Assembly (NCBI RefSeq): GCF_005877885.1
Contig: NZ_VCHY01000001.1
Coordinates: 434,001-498,000 of the forward strand
Source of the DNA: Labilibacter sediminis
GTDB taxonomy: Bacteria > Bacteroidota > Bacteroidia > Bacteroidales > Marinilabiliaceae
DNA length: 64,000 bases
Direction: 5' to 3'
Shown here: piece after piece, positions 8,692 through 16,635 of the stretch
Position numbering within the stretch: position 1 is the stretch's first letter
Layout: each line of letters begins with the position of its first letter
Position numbers and translations under genes: made by a program
Notes under the pieces: generated by a model
Told to the model about the DNA's origin: nothing
What the model saw: the letters and a program-made list of their open reading frames with translations, nothing else
Database searches by the model: none

Positions 8692-9720
8692 TTATTCTTC
8701 ATTTCTGGTGTGATAGCTATCAAGATTAAGATTTACATGAATGCTCTCGTTATTAATTACCGGGGTGGAAACAGTTTCTATTTCATAATCGTTTATCCTG
8801 AAGCACTTCAAGCCGGCATGCCAAAACGGCTTCCTGATCAACGCTTTACCTACATATTCTTTTCTCATTGGCGAATATCCGATGGAGAGCACCTGACCAA
8901 CTGCTTCATTTTCATAAAAAATCTCATCGTTTACATCCGCAGGTGTTTTTGTAGTAAAACACGTGAGTCTTCTGTTCCAGCCTTTTACTCTAAGCTTTTG
9001 CATGGCATCGTAACCCGGATACCCTGTCTTTTGTCGGGACAGTCTCCATTGCAATTGCAGTTCCGGAGGGCTTAACTTGCACTGTCCTTCCCGGTACAGG
9101 TCAAAGAAAAAATTCTCAAGAGAACACTGTGACCTGGCAGCCCGATCATTCAGTGCAAGGTCAAAAGATGCCCCAGTTTTGGTCAGAATTTCAATCCACT
9201 CTTTTTTTGATTCTGTCGGAATCATAAAATGATACCCGTATTCCCCTGTGATACCGGCCCTAAACACTATCCCTGATTTGAGTGTCATGATTGATAAATA
9301 TGGCATACCCAATATTTCCGTACCAATGGCTTTTGCACACAATTCCCACGCATATGGACCGTTTAAGCTTAAAAAACAGTTCGATTCATTTAAATCAATA
9401 ATGGAATAGTCCTTTAGAGCACCACAATACTGGTTCATCCAGTCAATGAGGTTTACAGACTCATTCCAATATCCAAGTAAATACGCATCTTCCCGGTTAC
9501 GACAAATATAAACATCTGCAAAAGGCACTGCTTCCTCATCAAGTAACAAAGTGTGTTTCATCTGACCATTCTGAAGAAAGACGTTGCAAGGGCAAATACG
9601 ATCCAGTACCTTAAATGCGTCCTTACCCCTTATCAAAAGGCACCTCAATTCAGTTTCCTCTTCGAGAGCCACAGAATTCCTGATAGCTAAATAACCTTTG
9701 TTTAATTTTTCTTCAGTCAT
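8692..9720 (-). CDS. GcvT-like aminomethyltransferase-family protein (CylF-like)
   Basis: A 342-residue member of the GcvT/YgfZ superfamily, which binds folates: LSLNGPYAWELCAKAIG matches the conserved L-x-GP-x-A segment, GITGEYGYHFMIP matches the GYTGExG(Y/F)E motif, and LSRQKTGYPGYDA resembles the C-terminal K-x-D-F-x-G-x-A region. In the glycine cleavage system GcvT transfers a methylene to tetrahydrofolate, but no gcvP, gcvH or lpd lies here. It sits between the ACP and ketoreductase genes and overlaps the ACP gene by 8 bases. A GcvT homologue inside a ketosynthase/ACP/KR/DH operon is the feature shared with CylF of the group B streptococcal granadaene operon. Its substrate is not known. 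Confidence 0.75.
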   Translation of the reverse strand: MTEEKLNKGYLAIRNSVALEEETELRCLLIRGKDAFKVLDRICPCNVFLQNGQMKHTLLLDEEAVPFADVYICRNREDAYLLGYWNESVNLIDWMNQYCGALKDYSIIDLNESNCFLSLNGPYAWELCAKAIGTEILGMPYLSIMTLKSGIVFRAGITGEYGYHFMIPTESKKEWIEILTKTGASFDLALNDRAARSQCSLENFFFDLYREGQCKLSPPELQLQWRLSRQKTGYPGYDAMQKLRVKGWNRRLTCFTTKTPADVNDEIFYENEAVGQVLSIGYSPMRKEYVGKALIRKPFWHAGLKCFRINDYEIETVSTPVINNESIHVNLNLDSYHTRNEE

Positions 9721-10003
9721 TGTCCTTTGTTTTACCTATTACCAAATCAATTGTTGAATTGACAGTCCTCAATGCCTGCCTTCCTTCTTCTTCGGAAATA
9801 CTAATGTTAAATCTGGATTCAAGTTCAACGATAAATACAACTGCATCCACTGAATCAAGTCCTAATCCGGAACCAAAAAGTGGCGTATCAGGGTCCAGAT
9901 CATTGGGTTCAATTTTCAACTGCAAGGCAGTAATAAGAATTTCTACTACACCGAGCATAATTGACTCACGTAATTCAATTTTTCTTTTCAGGTTGGTTTG
10001 CAT
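9713..10003 (-). CDS. Acyl carrier protein
   Basis: A 96-residue carrier protein. Ser51 in GLGLDSVDAV is the predicted phosphopantetheine attachment site, followed by the helix VVFIVELESRF that normally contacts partner enzymes. It is slightly longer than a stand-alone AcpP (about 78) because of an N-terminal extension. It overlaps the ketosynthase gene by 16 bases and the GcvT-like gene by 8, so translation is probably coupled. It should carry the growing chain for the ketosynthase, reductase and dehydratases of this operon, playing the part of AcpC in the cyl comparison. Confidence 0.88.
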   Translation of the reverse strand: MQTNLKRKIELRESIMLGVVEILITALQLKIEPNDLDPDTPLFGSGLGLDSVDAVVFIVELESRFNISISEEEGRQALRTVNSTIDLVIGKTKDND

Positions 10004-11775
10004 ACTTTTTTACTGTTTTCAAGTGTTTCAATGAGAGTGTAAAGACCCCGGGTGTCCGGGAAAGAAGTCGAATTTAAAGTAAGCCCTGACATTGACCACT
10101 TTGTCAGACATAAAGGTGATTCACCTTCTTGTGCTTTAAGCAATATTCCAACAGCACCAGCAGGAGTGTTTTTATTATCGTTATGAGTATCTACAGATGC
10201 GACAATCATTACATCGGCACCATCTCTCCAGGCAAGCGTGTCAGCGGCAAGACACAAAGCGGTCATTCCGTTGTCAGGTCTTTCGGCAAGCGCTGCAACC
10301 GGGCCTTTGAGGCCAAACAGTCTGCAACAGACACTGGCGGGATAGTTGACAACCAACCTTGTAAAGGCTGCCGCGGAAAGATGTTTCATGCCTCTGTCCC
10401 TGATACTGTTTTGAAGAGCCTTCAGGCTGTCTTCGGAAAGATCATCTTGCCCAACAAACAGGCCTGTATTTTCACATTCGTTTGATCTGAATTGTATTTC
10501 CGCATTGTTAAGGAGTTTTGCAACGACTCCTGCAAGAAGCTTTGCTGCCAGATCCGTATTGCGTAAATCATCAAATGGAATATGCTTGTTGATATAATCC
10601 TTGTCAAAATTAACGGCATGCCCCAGAATTGAAATTGATCGTGGAGTTTTTCTTTGAGCCTGGCATTCCATATCATTACTGCCAAATATCAATGCAGTGT
10701 TTAAACCTCCAAATGCGGAATTGGTGCATAATGCGAATCTGGTTTGATGCGGACGGGGGCAGGTTGCCGCTACCGGATCAATTGGAGAAAACGGGCGAGG
10801 CCTTGAATAATTCAAAGTGTGTGGTATAACATAATGAAGCATCGCACTAATCGTTGTTATTGCTTCCAGCACGCCGGCAGCTCCCTGTGCATGTCCTAAA
10901 AAGCTTTTACTTGAACTGACCGGTATTTGGGAGGCACGGTCTGATAACGCATTTTGAATACCTCTCCACTCAGCAGAATCATTGGCGGCAGTTCCCGTTC
11001 CATGTGCATTAATATAATCAATGTCCTGAGGTTTCAAATTACTATCTTTCAACGCCGCGGTTATCGCCTTCTGTATCCCTGATCCACTTGGATCCGGTCT
11101 CGTATCATGAAAGGCATCAGCTGCCGTTCCGTATCCCATAAATACGGCCTTAGGTACTATTCCTCTTTGTTTTGCTGAAGCTTCAGTCTCCATAACCAAA
11201 AAACCGCCACCTTCACCCAATGTAGTCCCTAGTGAATTGCTAAAAGGCGAACAGGGTGCAGTGGATAAAAGTCCCAGGCAGTGAAATCCTGCAAATACAT
11301 CGATGTTCAGAATATCTACTCCACCTGCAATCACCAGTTTGGCCTTTCCCCTCCGAAGCAGGTCGGCACCAAATCCAATTGCGTGTGATGATGAAGTACA
11401 TGCAGTAGAAACAGTGATAACCTGTCCGCCTAGCTTTAATTCATTCGCAAGGCTATAACTGACATTATTAATCTTTTTGCCCCTTACGGCATTGGATGTG
11501 CCAAGCACAAGTGTAACGGCATTGTTACCGGTTATACCGGCATCATATAATGCTTCTTTTGCAGCTATCAGGGCATAAGCTAATAATCGTTTTTCATTTG
11601 ATTCGTAATCGTCACCACCCTGAACCATACCTCCAAGTTTGGGTTTAAAGTCAACCACATCAAACCTCGTAATCGGCCTGATTCCACTTTTGCCTTGCTG
11701 TATGTTATCCCATAGTTCCTTTGTGGAACTTCCAAGGGCGCAATGTGCTCCTATTCCTGAAATTACTACTTTCAT
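9988..11775 (-). CDS. Beta-ketoacyl-ACP synthase fused to a degenerate second KS half
   Basis: Residues 1 to about 368 are a full FabF-type ketosynthase with the triad Cys126 (STACTSSSHA), His258 (NAHGTGT) and His295 (FLGHAQGA). Residues about 378-595 resemble the N-terminal half of a second ketosynthase. Aligning its GPVAALAERPDNGM with the first domain's active-site segment puts Pro499 opposite Cys126, so this half cannot form the acyl thioester and may act structurally, like a chain-length-factor half. Normal FabF is about 410 residues. It should elongate ACP-bound chains by decarboxylative condensation. It overlaps the upstream Tat-protein gene by 4 bases and the ACP gene by 16. It corresponds to CylI in the cyl comparison. 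Confidence 0.88.
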   Translation of the reverse strand: MKVVISGIGAHCALGSSTKELWDNIQQGKSGIRPITRFDVVDFKPKLGGMVQGGDDYESNEKRLLAYALIAAKEALYDAGITGNNAVTLVLGTSNAVRGKKINNVSYSLANELKLGGQVITVSTACTSSSHAIGFGADLLRRGKAKLVIAGGVDILNIDVFAGFHCLGLLSTAPCSPFSNSLGTTLGEGGGFLVMETEASAKQRGIVPKAVFMGYGTAADAFHDTRPDPSGSGIQKAITAALKDSNLKPQDIDYINAHGTGTAANDSAEWRGIQNALSDRASQIPVSSSKSFLGHAQGAAGVLEAITTISAMLHYVIPHTLNYSRPRPFSPIDPVAATCPRPHQTRFALCTNSAFGGLNTALIFGSNDMECQAQRKTPRSISILGHAVNFDKDYINKHIPFDDLRNTDLAAKLLAGVVAKLLNNAEIQFRSNECENTGLFVGQDDLSEDSLKALQNSIRDRGMKHLSAAAFTRLVVNYPASVCCRLFGLKGPVAALAERPDNGMTALCLAADTLAWRDGADVMIVASVDTHNDNKNTPAGAVGILLKAQEGESPLCLTKWSMSGLTLNSTSFPDTRGLYTLIETLENSKKVCKPT

Positions 11776-12800
11776 AAACCGGATTGCTTTTGTTTTTTAC
11801 TCGCATTTGCTATAGAACTGATGATAATAATTAATAGTGCTATAAGTATTAAAATTGGTCCAACTGTAATTCCCAAGATTGCACCAAGTAATCCTACTCC
11901 TCCCTCTATTGTACCACCTGCAATTGCAATAAACAGCCAGCCAACTGCAGTCATAATACCTCCAATACCCAATAATCTCAAACCTTTTTTTTCTGGATTT
12001 ATTTTTTTCTTTGATGGTTTGCCTACTGATGTTTCAGTTAATATCGGATTATAACCAACAGGCATATCGTGAACTTCCATATCGCTCCATTGTATGGCCG
12101 CCTTTTCTGCATCATTCTTGCTTTTTGAATAGTTTTGTTCCCCCATCTGCAACCTTAAAAGATGTTCAAGGTCCTTTTCAGAATCACACGCTGCCAGGAG
12201 TTTATCTGCTTTCCTGACATGCTCTTCAATAAACATATCCGGAGAATGTCTCAATCGCCTGATGATTCGTTTGCCCATAACTCTCATTTGTCTTCTTCGG
12301 CCCTTAGGTACTCCGACTGTTTTGGCTTCAAGGTCCAAAACTTCAAGTATGCGGTCACCCATTTCAGGATCATCTTTTAAAGCAAACATTATATCCTCCT
12401 TTGATTCCTCCGACATATTTTTCAGGATATCAAGAGAAGTTGTGACTGAATAGTTTACCTCAGGAGCAGAATATAACAAACGCTTTTGCATCCAGGGATG
12501 TACCTGACCTTTAATTGAAAGACTCCCAAAATTTCCGACTAGCAAAAGACTGCGTAAACTTGATCTGAAGAAATTCTGTTCTGTTTCGCTCGGAGTCTGA
12601 TTTATAAGGCTCTTGATATAGTCTCCTCCAGCATGTAGAATTCGATCCATACTGTTGTCCATTTCTCTTAAAAAATTCGTCATTTCTGACTGAGAAACAT
12701 CTGTACCTATTGGAACAACAATCTCGCTTAAAGCACTATTACTGGTAGCACCGGCAGCTAAAGTTACCAGGCCTGTTTTAATGAAACTTCTTCTTTTCAA
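11772..12800 (-). CDS. Tat-signal membrane protein of unknown function in the polyene-like operon
   Basis: The N-terminus MKRRSFIKTG followed by a hydrophobic alanine-rich stretch is a twin-arginine-type signal. The middle (about 35-270) is charged and mostly helical with no family I recognise. Residues about 275-335 hold two glycine-rich hydrophobic segments ending in a basic tail. The gene lies between the first dehydratase gene (86-bp gap) and the ketosynthase gene (4-base overlap), so it belongs to the operon. A role in placing or exporting the product at the membrane is a guess from position. I know no equivalent in the cyl operon. Confidence 0.65.
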   Translation of the reverse strand: MKRRSFIKTGLVTLAAGATSNSALSEIVVPIGTDVSQSEMTNFLREMDNSMDRILHAGGDYIKSLINQTPSETEQNFFRSSLRSLLLVGNFGSLSIKGQVHPWMQKRLLYSAPEVNYSVTTSLDILKNMSEESKEDIMFALKDDPEMGDRILEVLDLEAKTVGVPKGRRRQMRVMGKRIIRRLRHSPDMFIEEHVRKADKLLAACDSEKDLEHLLRLQMGEQNYSKSKNDAEKAAIQWSDMEVHDMPVGYNPILTETSVGKPSKKKINPEKKGLRLLGIGGIMTAVGWLFIAIAGGTIEGGVGLLGAILGITVGPILILIALLIIIISSIANASKKQKQSGL

Positions 12801-12886
12801 TTTGTAAAATTTAAAAAATTAGTCAAATAGATCATATGTTTTATTTGCATAACATAAACTTAAAAACAGTCATAGTCACAGAAATC

Positions 12887-13459
12887 CTAATTCTTACCAT
12901 CAGCACTAACCAAAGTTCCGTGGGCAATAATGATATTGTTTATGCATGCCCTGACTTTTGAGTAGAAAAGTGACCTAAATGTCTGGTTCAAATGAACTTC
13001 ATAGGATATTACCTGGCCCGGCCTGGCATACCCGTTAACTTCCATATCTGCCGATCCTAAAAAACCCACGTTTGAATAAGTCTGCATCAGGCGTTTATTT
13101 AAAAAGCTTTTAAGCATTATTATTGTCTCATCAGGCTCATCATCCACAAAGCCATTGAACAGTTCATCCAGTGATTTGAATCCAATGTTTGCTTTCGTCA
13201 ATTCTTTCTCTATTGCCAAAATAACGATCAAAAGATTGCAGCACTGACCCAGACCCTCCGTAATGTACATTGAGTGTAAATGATCCTCAGATTTGTTATT
13301 GCGATATAATGGATCGGTATTTTTAACAGTGTAATTCGCGCGTAAAGAAGGGTTTTTACCAAAATTAAAATAAGTAATCATGTCTACCATCAAAAATGGT
13401 GAGCGATGAGGCAACAATAACTTAATAAGTCTTTGATCATATGTGCTACATACACCCAT
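12887..13459 (-). CDS. Divergent FabZ-like hot-dog dehydratase
   Basis: The N-terminal motif LLPHRSPFLMVDMI and the central TEGLGQCCNLL (Glu68) mark a FabZ/FabA-type hot-dog protein. The usual GHFP motif is missing: the residue 14 positions before Glu68 is Asn54, and only His60 and His62 lie nearby. It may therefore be weakly active, rearranged, or an accessory partner of the canonical dehydratase at 7384-7935, since FabA-like enzymes can work as heteromers. It is the first gene of the operon. Overlapping palindromes at 13477-13497 lie just upstream of its start. Confidence 0.75.
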   Translation of the reverse strand: MGVCSTYDQRLIKLLLPHRSPFLMVDMITYFNFGKNPSLRANYTVKNTDPLYRNNKSEDHLHSMYITEGLGQCCNLLIVILAIEKELTKANIGFKSLDELFNGFVDDEPDETIIMLKSFLNKRLMQTYSNVGFLGSADMEVNGYARPGQVISYEVHLNQTFRSLFYSKVRACINNIIIAHGTLVSADGKN

Positions 13460-13476
13460 AAAGAACGAGAGATTTA

Positions 13477-13497
13477 TTTACTTAGTAAATTACTAAA
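13477..13497. promoter_or_regulatory. Overlapping palindromes in the leader of the polyene-like operon
   Basis: TTTACTTAGTAAA and TAGTAAATTACTA are two overlapping perfect palindromes, each with a one-base centre, 18-38 bases before the ATG of the first operon gene. They could bind a dimeric regulator or fold in the leader RNA. In such AT-rich DNA chance remains possible. Confidence 0.35.
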
Positions 13498-13679
13498 AAA
13501 ATGTTAATACACAAAAACTCTTATTTTCAAGAAAGTACTGTTAGCCATTACACTATTTTGGAAATATTGTATAATTTTTAATTCGAGATTTAAATTTCAG
13601 GAGTGAAACGTTTTAATACTTTCTAAATACTACAGCTACCCTAGTATCCACTATTCATACATCAGCAAAGATGAATTCT

Positions 13680-13825
13680 TGTAACGAGCCTGAGTTTATG
13701 CTTCCAATATTGTATTTATCTTTTAACCGAATGTATACCTATAGAAACCTTTAACGAATGTGATCAGTTCCGGAATATCAATTTTCTTATTACCTTTTCT
13801 TACTATATGGCGGTAGTTTGGTAAT
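13680..13825 (-). pseudogene. Remnant of the same unidentified protein, copy B
   Basis: This is homologous to the remnant at 6876-7019. On the minus strand it reads NYRHIVRKGNKKIDIPEL then FVKGFYRYTF, followed by an in-frame stop and shifted sequence corresponding to the KYNIGSINSG end of copy A. Both copies have the same orientation and bracket the polyene-like operon. Confidence 0.5.
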
Positions 13826-13889
13826 ATTTATTGCTGTTTTCACCATCACACAAAGTGTATAAGAGATGGCAGACGATGTAGTAAATACC

Positions 13890-14085
13890 TCCTCACTGTC
13901 GCAACATTGCACCTGTGGCACAAATGATAATACCGTCGAAAGGATTTGTGCACTAGACAAGGGTAGTCGAAAATTTAAAAGGGTGCGTTTATGAGTTCAA
14001 TTGCCCATAAATCAAGCACCTTAAGGCAAAACACAGTAAAAATAAGTGCACCACAGGTGAGCTTGTTTAGGAGTTGACTGCATAA
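13890..14085 (+). repeat. Dispersed repeat family, full-length copy 4
   Basis: Has both halves: a proximal part with CACTGTCGCAACATTGC, CTGTGGCAC, GAAAGGATTTGTGCACTAG, and a distal part with TCAAGCACCTTAAGGC, AAAACACAGTAAAAATAAG and TGCACCACAGGTGAG, ending GAGTTGACTGC. It lies upstream of the DUF4386 gene and follows remnant copy B. The proximal hairpin is mutated here. Confidence 0.7.
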
Positions 14086-14203
14086 AAAAACGCATTCTGA
14101 ATATTTAGTTACTATTTACAATTAAACTTGGGCATATGATTAAATACGCTTAATTTTAATAAACATCAATTCTTAAGCGGCTCTAACTTTTTATAAAATA
14201 ACG

Positions 14204-14869
14204 ATGTACACTAATAAAAGCAGAGGAAGAATTGTTGGGATGTTATTCCTAACCTTAATGATTGCATATACAATTGGTGCACTTTTAATTGACCCAATTC
14301 TAAATTCACCCAATTATTTAAATGAGATATCGGAAAGCAAGAACAAACTATTAATAGGAGTATTTTTAGAACTTATTAATGGGGTTGCTTATCTAGGAAT
14401 TGCAGTACTTGTATATCCAATCATAAAAAAATTCAATGAGAGTTTAGCTATCTTATATGTTGGGTTTCGAATTATTGAATTTGCCATGCAAATGGTTAGC
14501 AATATGAGTCCTCTTTTATTGATTACAGTAAGCCAGCACTATTTTTTAACAGATATGCAAGAGTCAAGTTTATTTCAATCTTTAGGCTCTGTTTTGTTGA
14601 CACTTCGTTTTTGGGCCAATCAAATGGTATTTATTACATATAGCCTGGGTGCCTTTATTTTCTATTATTCAACTTACCATTTAAAACTCATTCCTCGATT
14701 CTTATCCATTTGGGGTCTTATTGGTGCTCCTTTAGTATTAGTTAATGTATTCTTTGATTCTGTTGACCTTAGTCTTGGAATAGATTTAGGTTTAATAATG
14801 GGATTGAATGAAATAGTTTTAGGTATATGGCTTATAATTAAAGGATTTAAGACAATTGAAAGCAAATGA
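14204..14869 (+). CDS. DUF4386-like integral membrane protein
   Basis: A 221-residue protein with about six hydrophobic helices, starting TNKSRGRIVGMLFLTLMIAY and ending GLNEIVLGIWLIIKGF. This is the layout of the DUF4386 family, whose function is unknown but which is common in accessory regions of Bacteroidota. Pairing with Crp/Fnr-type regulators in such regions is familiar, and one lies at 15120-15701, though a repeat copy separates them here. The gene is bounded on both sides by direct copies of the dispersed repeat, as though it were a single-gene unit. Confidence 0.75.
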   Translation: MYTNKSRGRIVGMLFLTLMIAYTIGALLIDPILNSPNYLNEISESKNKLLIGVFLELINGVAYLGIAVLVYPIIKKFNESLAILYVGFRIIEFAMQMVSNMSPLLLITVSQHYFLTDMQESSLFQSLGSVLLTLRFWANQMVFITYSLGAFIFYYSTYHLKLIPRFLSIWGLIGAPLVLVNVFFDSVDLSLGIDLGLIMGLNEIVLGIWLIIKGFKTIESK

Positions 14870-14895
14870 GGCATTGTCAAAATTCATAAATTACC

Positions 14896-15091
14896 CTCTG
14901 CTGCCGCAAGATTGTATCTTGTGGCACTCAAATAATAAAACCACCGAAAGGATTTGTACAGTAGCCAAGCGAGTCAGAAATTTAAAGGGTGTGCTTAAGA
15001 GTCCAATGGCGCATAAAACAAGCACCTAAAGGTAAAACATAGCAAAAACAATTGCACCACAGGTGGGATTATTAATGAGTTATAGCTAATG
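14896..15091 (+). repeat. Dispersed repeat family, full-length copy 5
   Basis: The best-preserved copy: hairpin GCCGCAAGAT(TGT)ATCTTGTGGC, then CCACCGAAAGGATTTGTAC, CAGTAGCCAAGC, a GTGTGCTTAAGAG block, AACAAGCACCTAAAGG, TTGCACCACAGGTGGG and the end GAGTTATAGC. It lies between the DUF4386 gene and the Crp/Fnr gene. Confidence 0.75.
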
Positions 15092-15119
15092 ACAACAGAG
15101 TTCCATACAAAATGAAACA

Positions 15120-15701
15120 ATGAATAGATTATTAAAAAATATTGAAACTTATATTACTTTGAATCAGGATGAATTATCATTGCTTGAAAAATCTCTGACA
15201 AAGAAAACCTACGATAAAAAGGATGTAATTTTCGAGGAAGGAAAAATTTCTAATGAAATATATTTTGTTTCTAAAGGTTGTGTTCGACTTTTTTATAATG
15301 TAGACGGTACTGATAAAACAGCTTTCTTTTATACTGAAGGACAATTCATCTGTGCTGGAGAAAGTTTTACATTTAATATACCTGCCAAAGAAAACTATCA
15401 GGCAATTGAACCTACTGAGTTAATTATATTTACAAAAACAGACATTGAAAAATTAACGCTGCAAATACCGAAAATGGAAGTAATTGCCCGAGTTGCTGTA
15501 GAAAACGAACTTATTACAAGCCAGAAAGTAATTGCTTCATTTGTGACAAAATCACCAGAAGAACGTTACATTGATTTGTTAAATACTCAAAAGGAACTAT
15601 TTCAACGAGTTCCACAACAGTATATAGCTTCTTTTTTAGGCGTTTCCCCTGAAACATTAAGCAGAATCAAGACACGTGTTTACAATAAAGAACGATCTTG
15701 A
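15120..15701 (+). CDS. Crp/Fnr-family transcriptional regulator
   Basis: A 193-residue regulator. Residues about 25-125 are a cyclic-nucleotide-binding-like beta roll (VIFEEGKISNEIYFVSKGCVRLFY). The C-terminus about 135-190 carries a short winged helix with QYIASFLGVSPETLSRIK as recognition region. No cysteine cluster for an Fnr-type iron-sulphur centre is seen. Such proteins in Bacteroidota often control one adjacent enzyme gene. It is followed by an SDR gene and a serine hydrolase gene on the same strand, possibly its targets. The effector is unknown. Confidence 0.85.
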   Translation: MNRLLKNIETYITLNQDELSLLEKSLTKKTYDKKDVIFEEGKISNEIYFVSKGCVRLFYNVDGTDKTAFFYTEGQFICAGESFTFNIPAKENYQAIEPTELIIFTKTDIEKLTLQIPKMEVIARVAVENELITSQKVIASFVTKSPEERYIDLLNTQKELFQRVPQQYIASFLGVSPETLSRIKTRVYNKERS

Positions 15702-15755
15702 CTATCGTCAAGAAAAAACAGAATTGCAAGCTCTAACTTTGCTATTAAAATTTAA

Positions 15756-16622
15756 ATGAAGATGAAAAGAGTATTAGTAGCAGGAGCAACAGGGTATCTA
15801 GGTCGATACTTAGTTAAAGAGCTTAAGAATAGAGGATTTTGGGTAAGAGCCCTGATTAGAAAAGAAGATCAAAAGGATAAGTTTAAATCAGTTGACGATT
15901 TTTTTATGGGTGAAGTGACCCGGCTAGAAAGTATTCAGGGAGTGACAAAAGATATTGATTGGGTATTTTCAACAATTGGTATCACTCGTCAGAAAGATGG
16001 AATGACATATATGGATGTTGACTATCAAGGTAATTCTAATTTATTGAATGAGGCTTTAAAAGAAAAAGTTGAAACTTTCCTATATATATCAGCAATTAAT
16101 GGAGATAAACTAAGATATCTAAAAATATTTGAAGCTAAAGAACGATTTGTAGATGAATTAAAAGATTCAGGAATCAATTATTGTGTATTACGACCAAATG
16201 GATTTTTCTCTGACATGAAAGATTTCCTTAATATGGCAAAAGGCGGAAGAGTATATCTATTTGGAGATGGTAAATTTAAATTGAACCCTATCCACGGAGA
16301 GGACTTAGCTAAAGTGTGCGTGGATAACGTAGCAGGAGGAGTTAAGGAAGAAACAGTAGGAGGTGTTGATATTTTACAGCAGAATGATTTAGCTGAATTA
16401 GCACTGAAAGCGTGGGAAAAACCAGTAAAAATAACTCACCTCCCAGATTGGACCAGGCGACTTACGATTTGGTTGTTGAGAACCTTTACTTCTTCAAAAA
16501 CATATGGACCGATTGAGTTTTTCCTGACAGCTATGAGTTTTGATAACATTGCAAATCAATATGGTACTAATAGAATTGAAGATTTTTTTAAGTTAGAGGC
16601 AAAAAAAATGAAGAATAAGTAA
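15756..16622 (+). CDS. NAD(P)-binding atypical SDR / NmrA-like protein
   Basis: The N-terminus has the Rossmann motif GATGYLG at residues 10-16, preceded by a hydrophobic strand. YISAINGDK and LRPNGFFSDM are typical of atypical extended SDRs of the NmrA/complex-I-assembly type, which often lack the YxxxK catalytic pair. The 288-residue length fits. An internal ATG at codon 3 is equally plausible. It lies 54 bases after the Crp/Fnr gene and 13 bases before the serine hydrolase gene, so the last two are probably cotranscribed. The substrate cannot be read from sequence. Confidence 0.8.
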   Translation: MKMKRVLVAGATGYLGRYLVKELKNRGFWVRALIRKEDQKDKFKSVDDFFMGEVTRLESIQGVTKDIDWVFSTIGITRQKDGMTYMDVDYQGNSNLLNEALKEKVETFLYISAINGDKLRYLKIFEAKERFVDELKDSGINYCVLRPNGFFSDMKDFLNMAKGGRVYLFGDGKFKLNPIHGEDLAKVCVDNVAGGVKEETVGGVDILQQNDLAELALKAWEKPVKITHLPDWTRRLTIWLLRTFTSSKTYGPIEFFLTAMSFDNIANQYGTNRIEDFFKLEAKKMKNK

Positions 16623-16635
16623 GCACTTAAACAGG

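Noticed and set aside
8674-9075. 133-codon plus-strand frame inside the GcvT-like gene
   Set aside because: It is antisense to a well-conserved enzyme and has no motif of its own; a shadow frame.
8692-9720. Glycine cleavage system T protein
   Set aside because: No P, H or L protein gene is near, and the gene overlaps an ACP gene within a ketosynthase operon.
7384-13459. Flexirubin or classical aryl-polyene cluster
   Set aside because: There is no aromatic starter enzyme, ammonia-lyase, DarA/DarB pair, glycosyltransferase or export lipoprotein gene in the operon; the GcvT-like gene points elsewhere.
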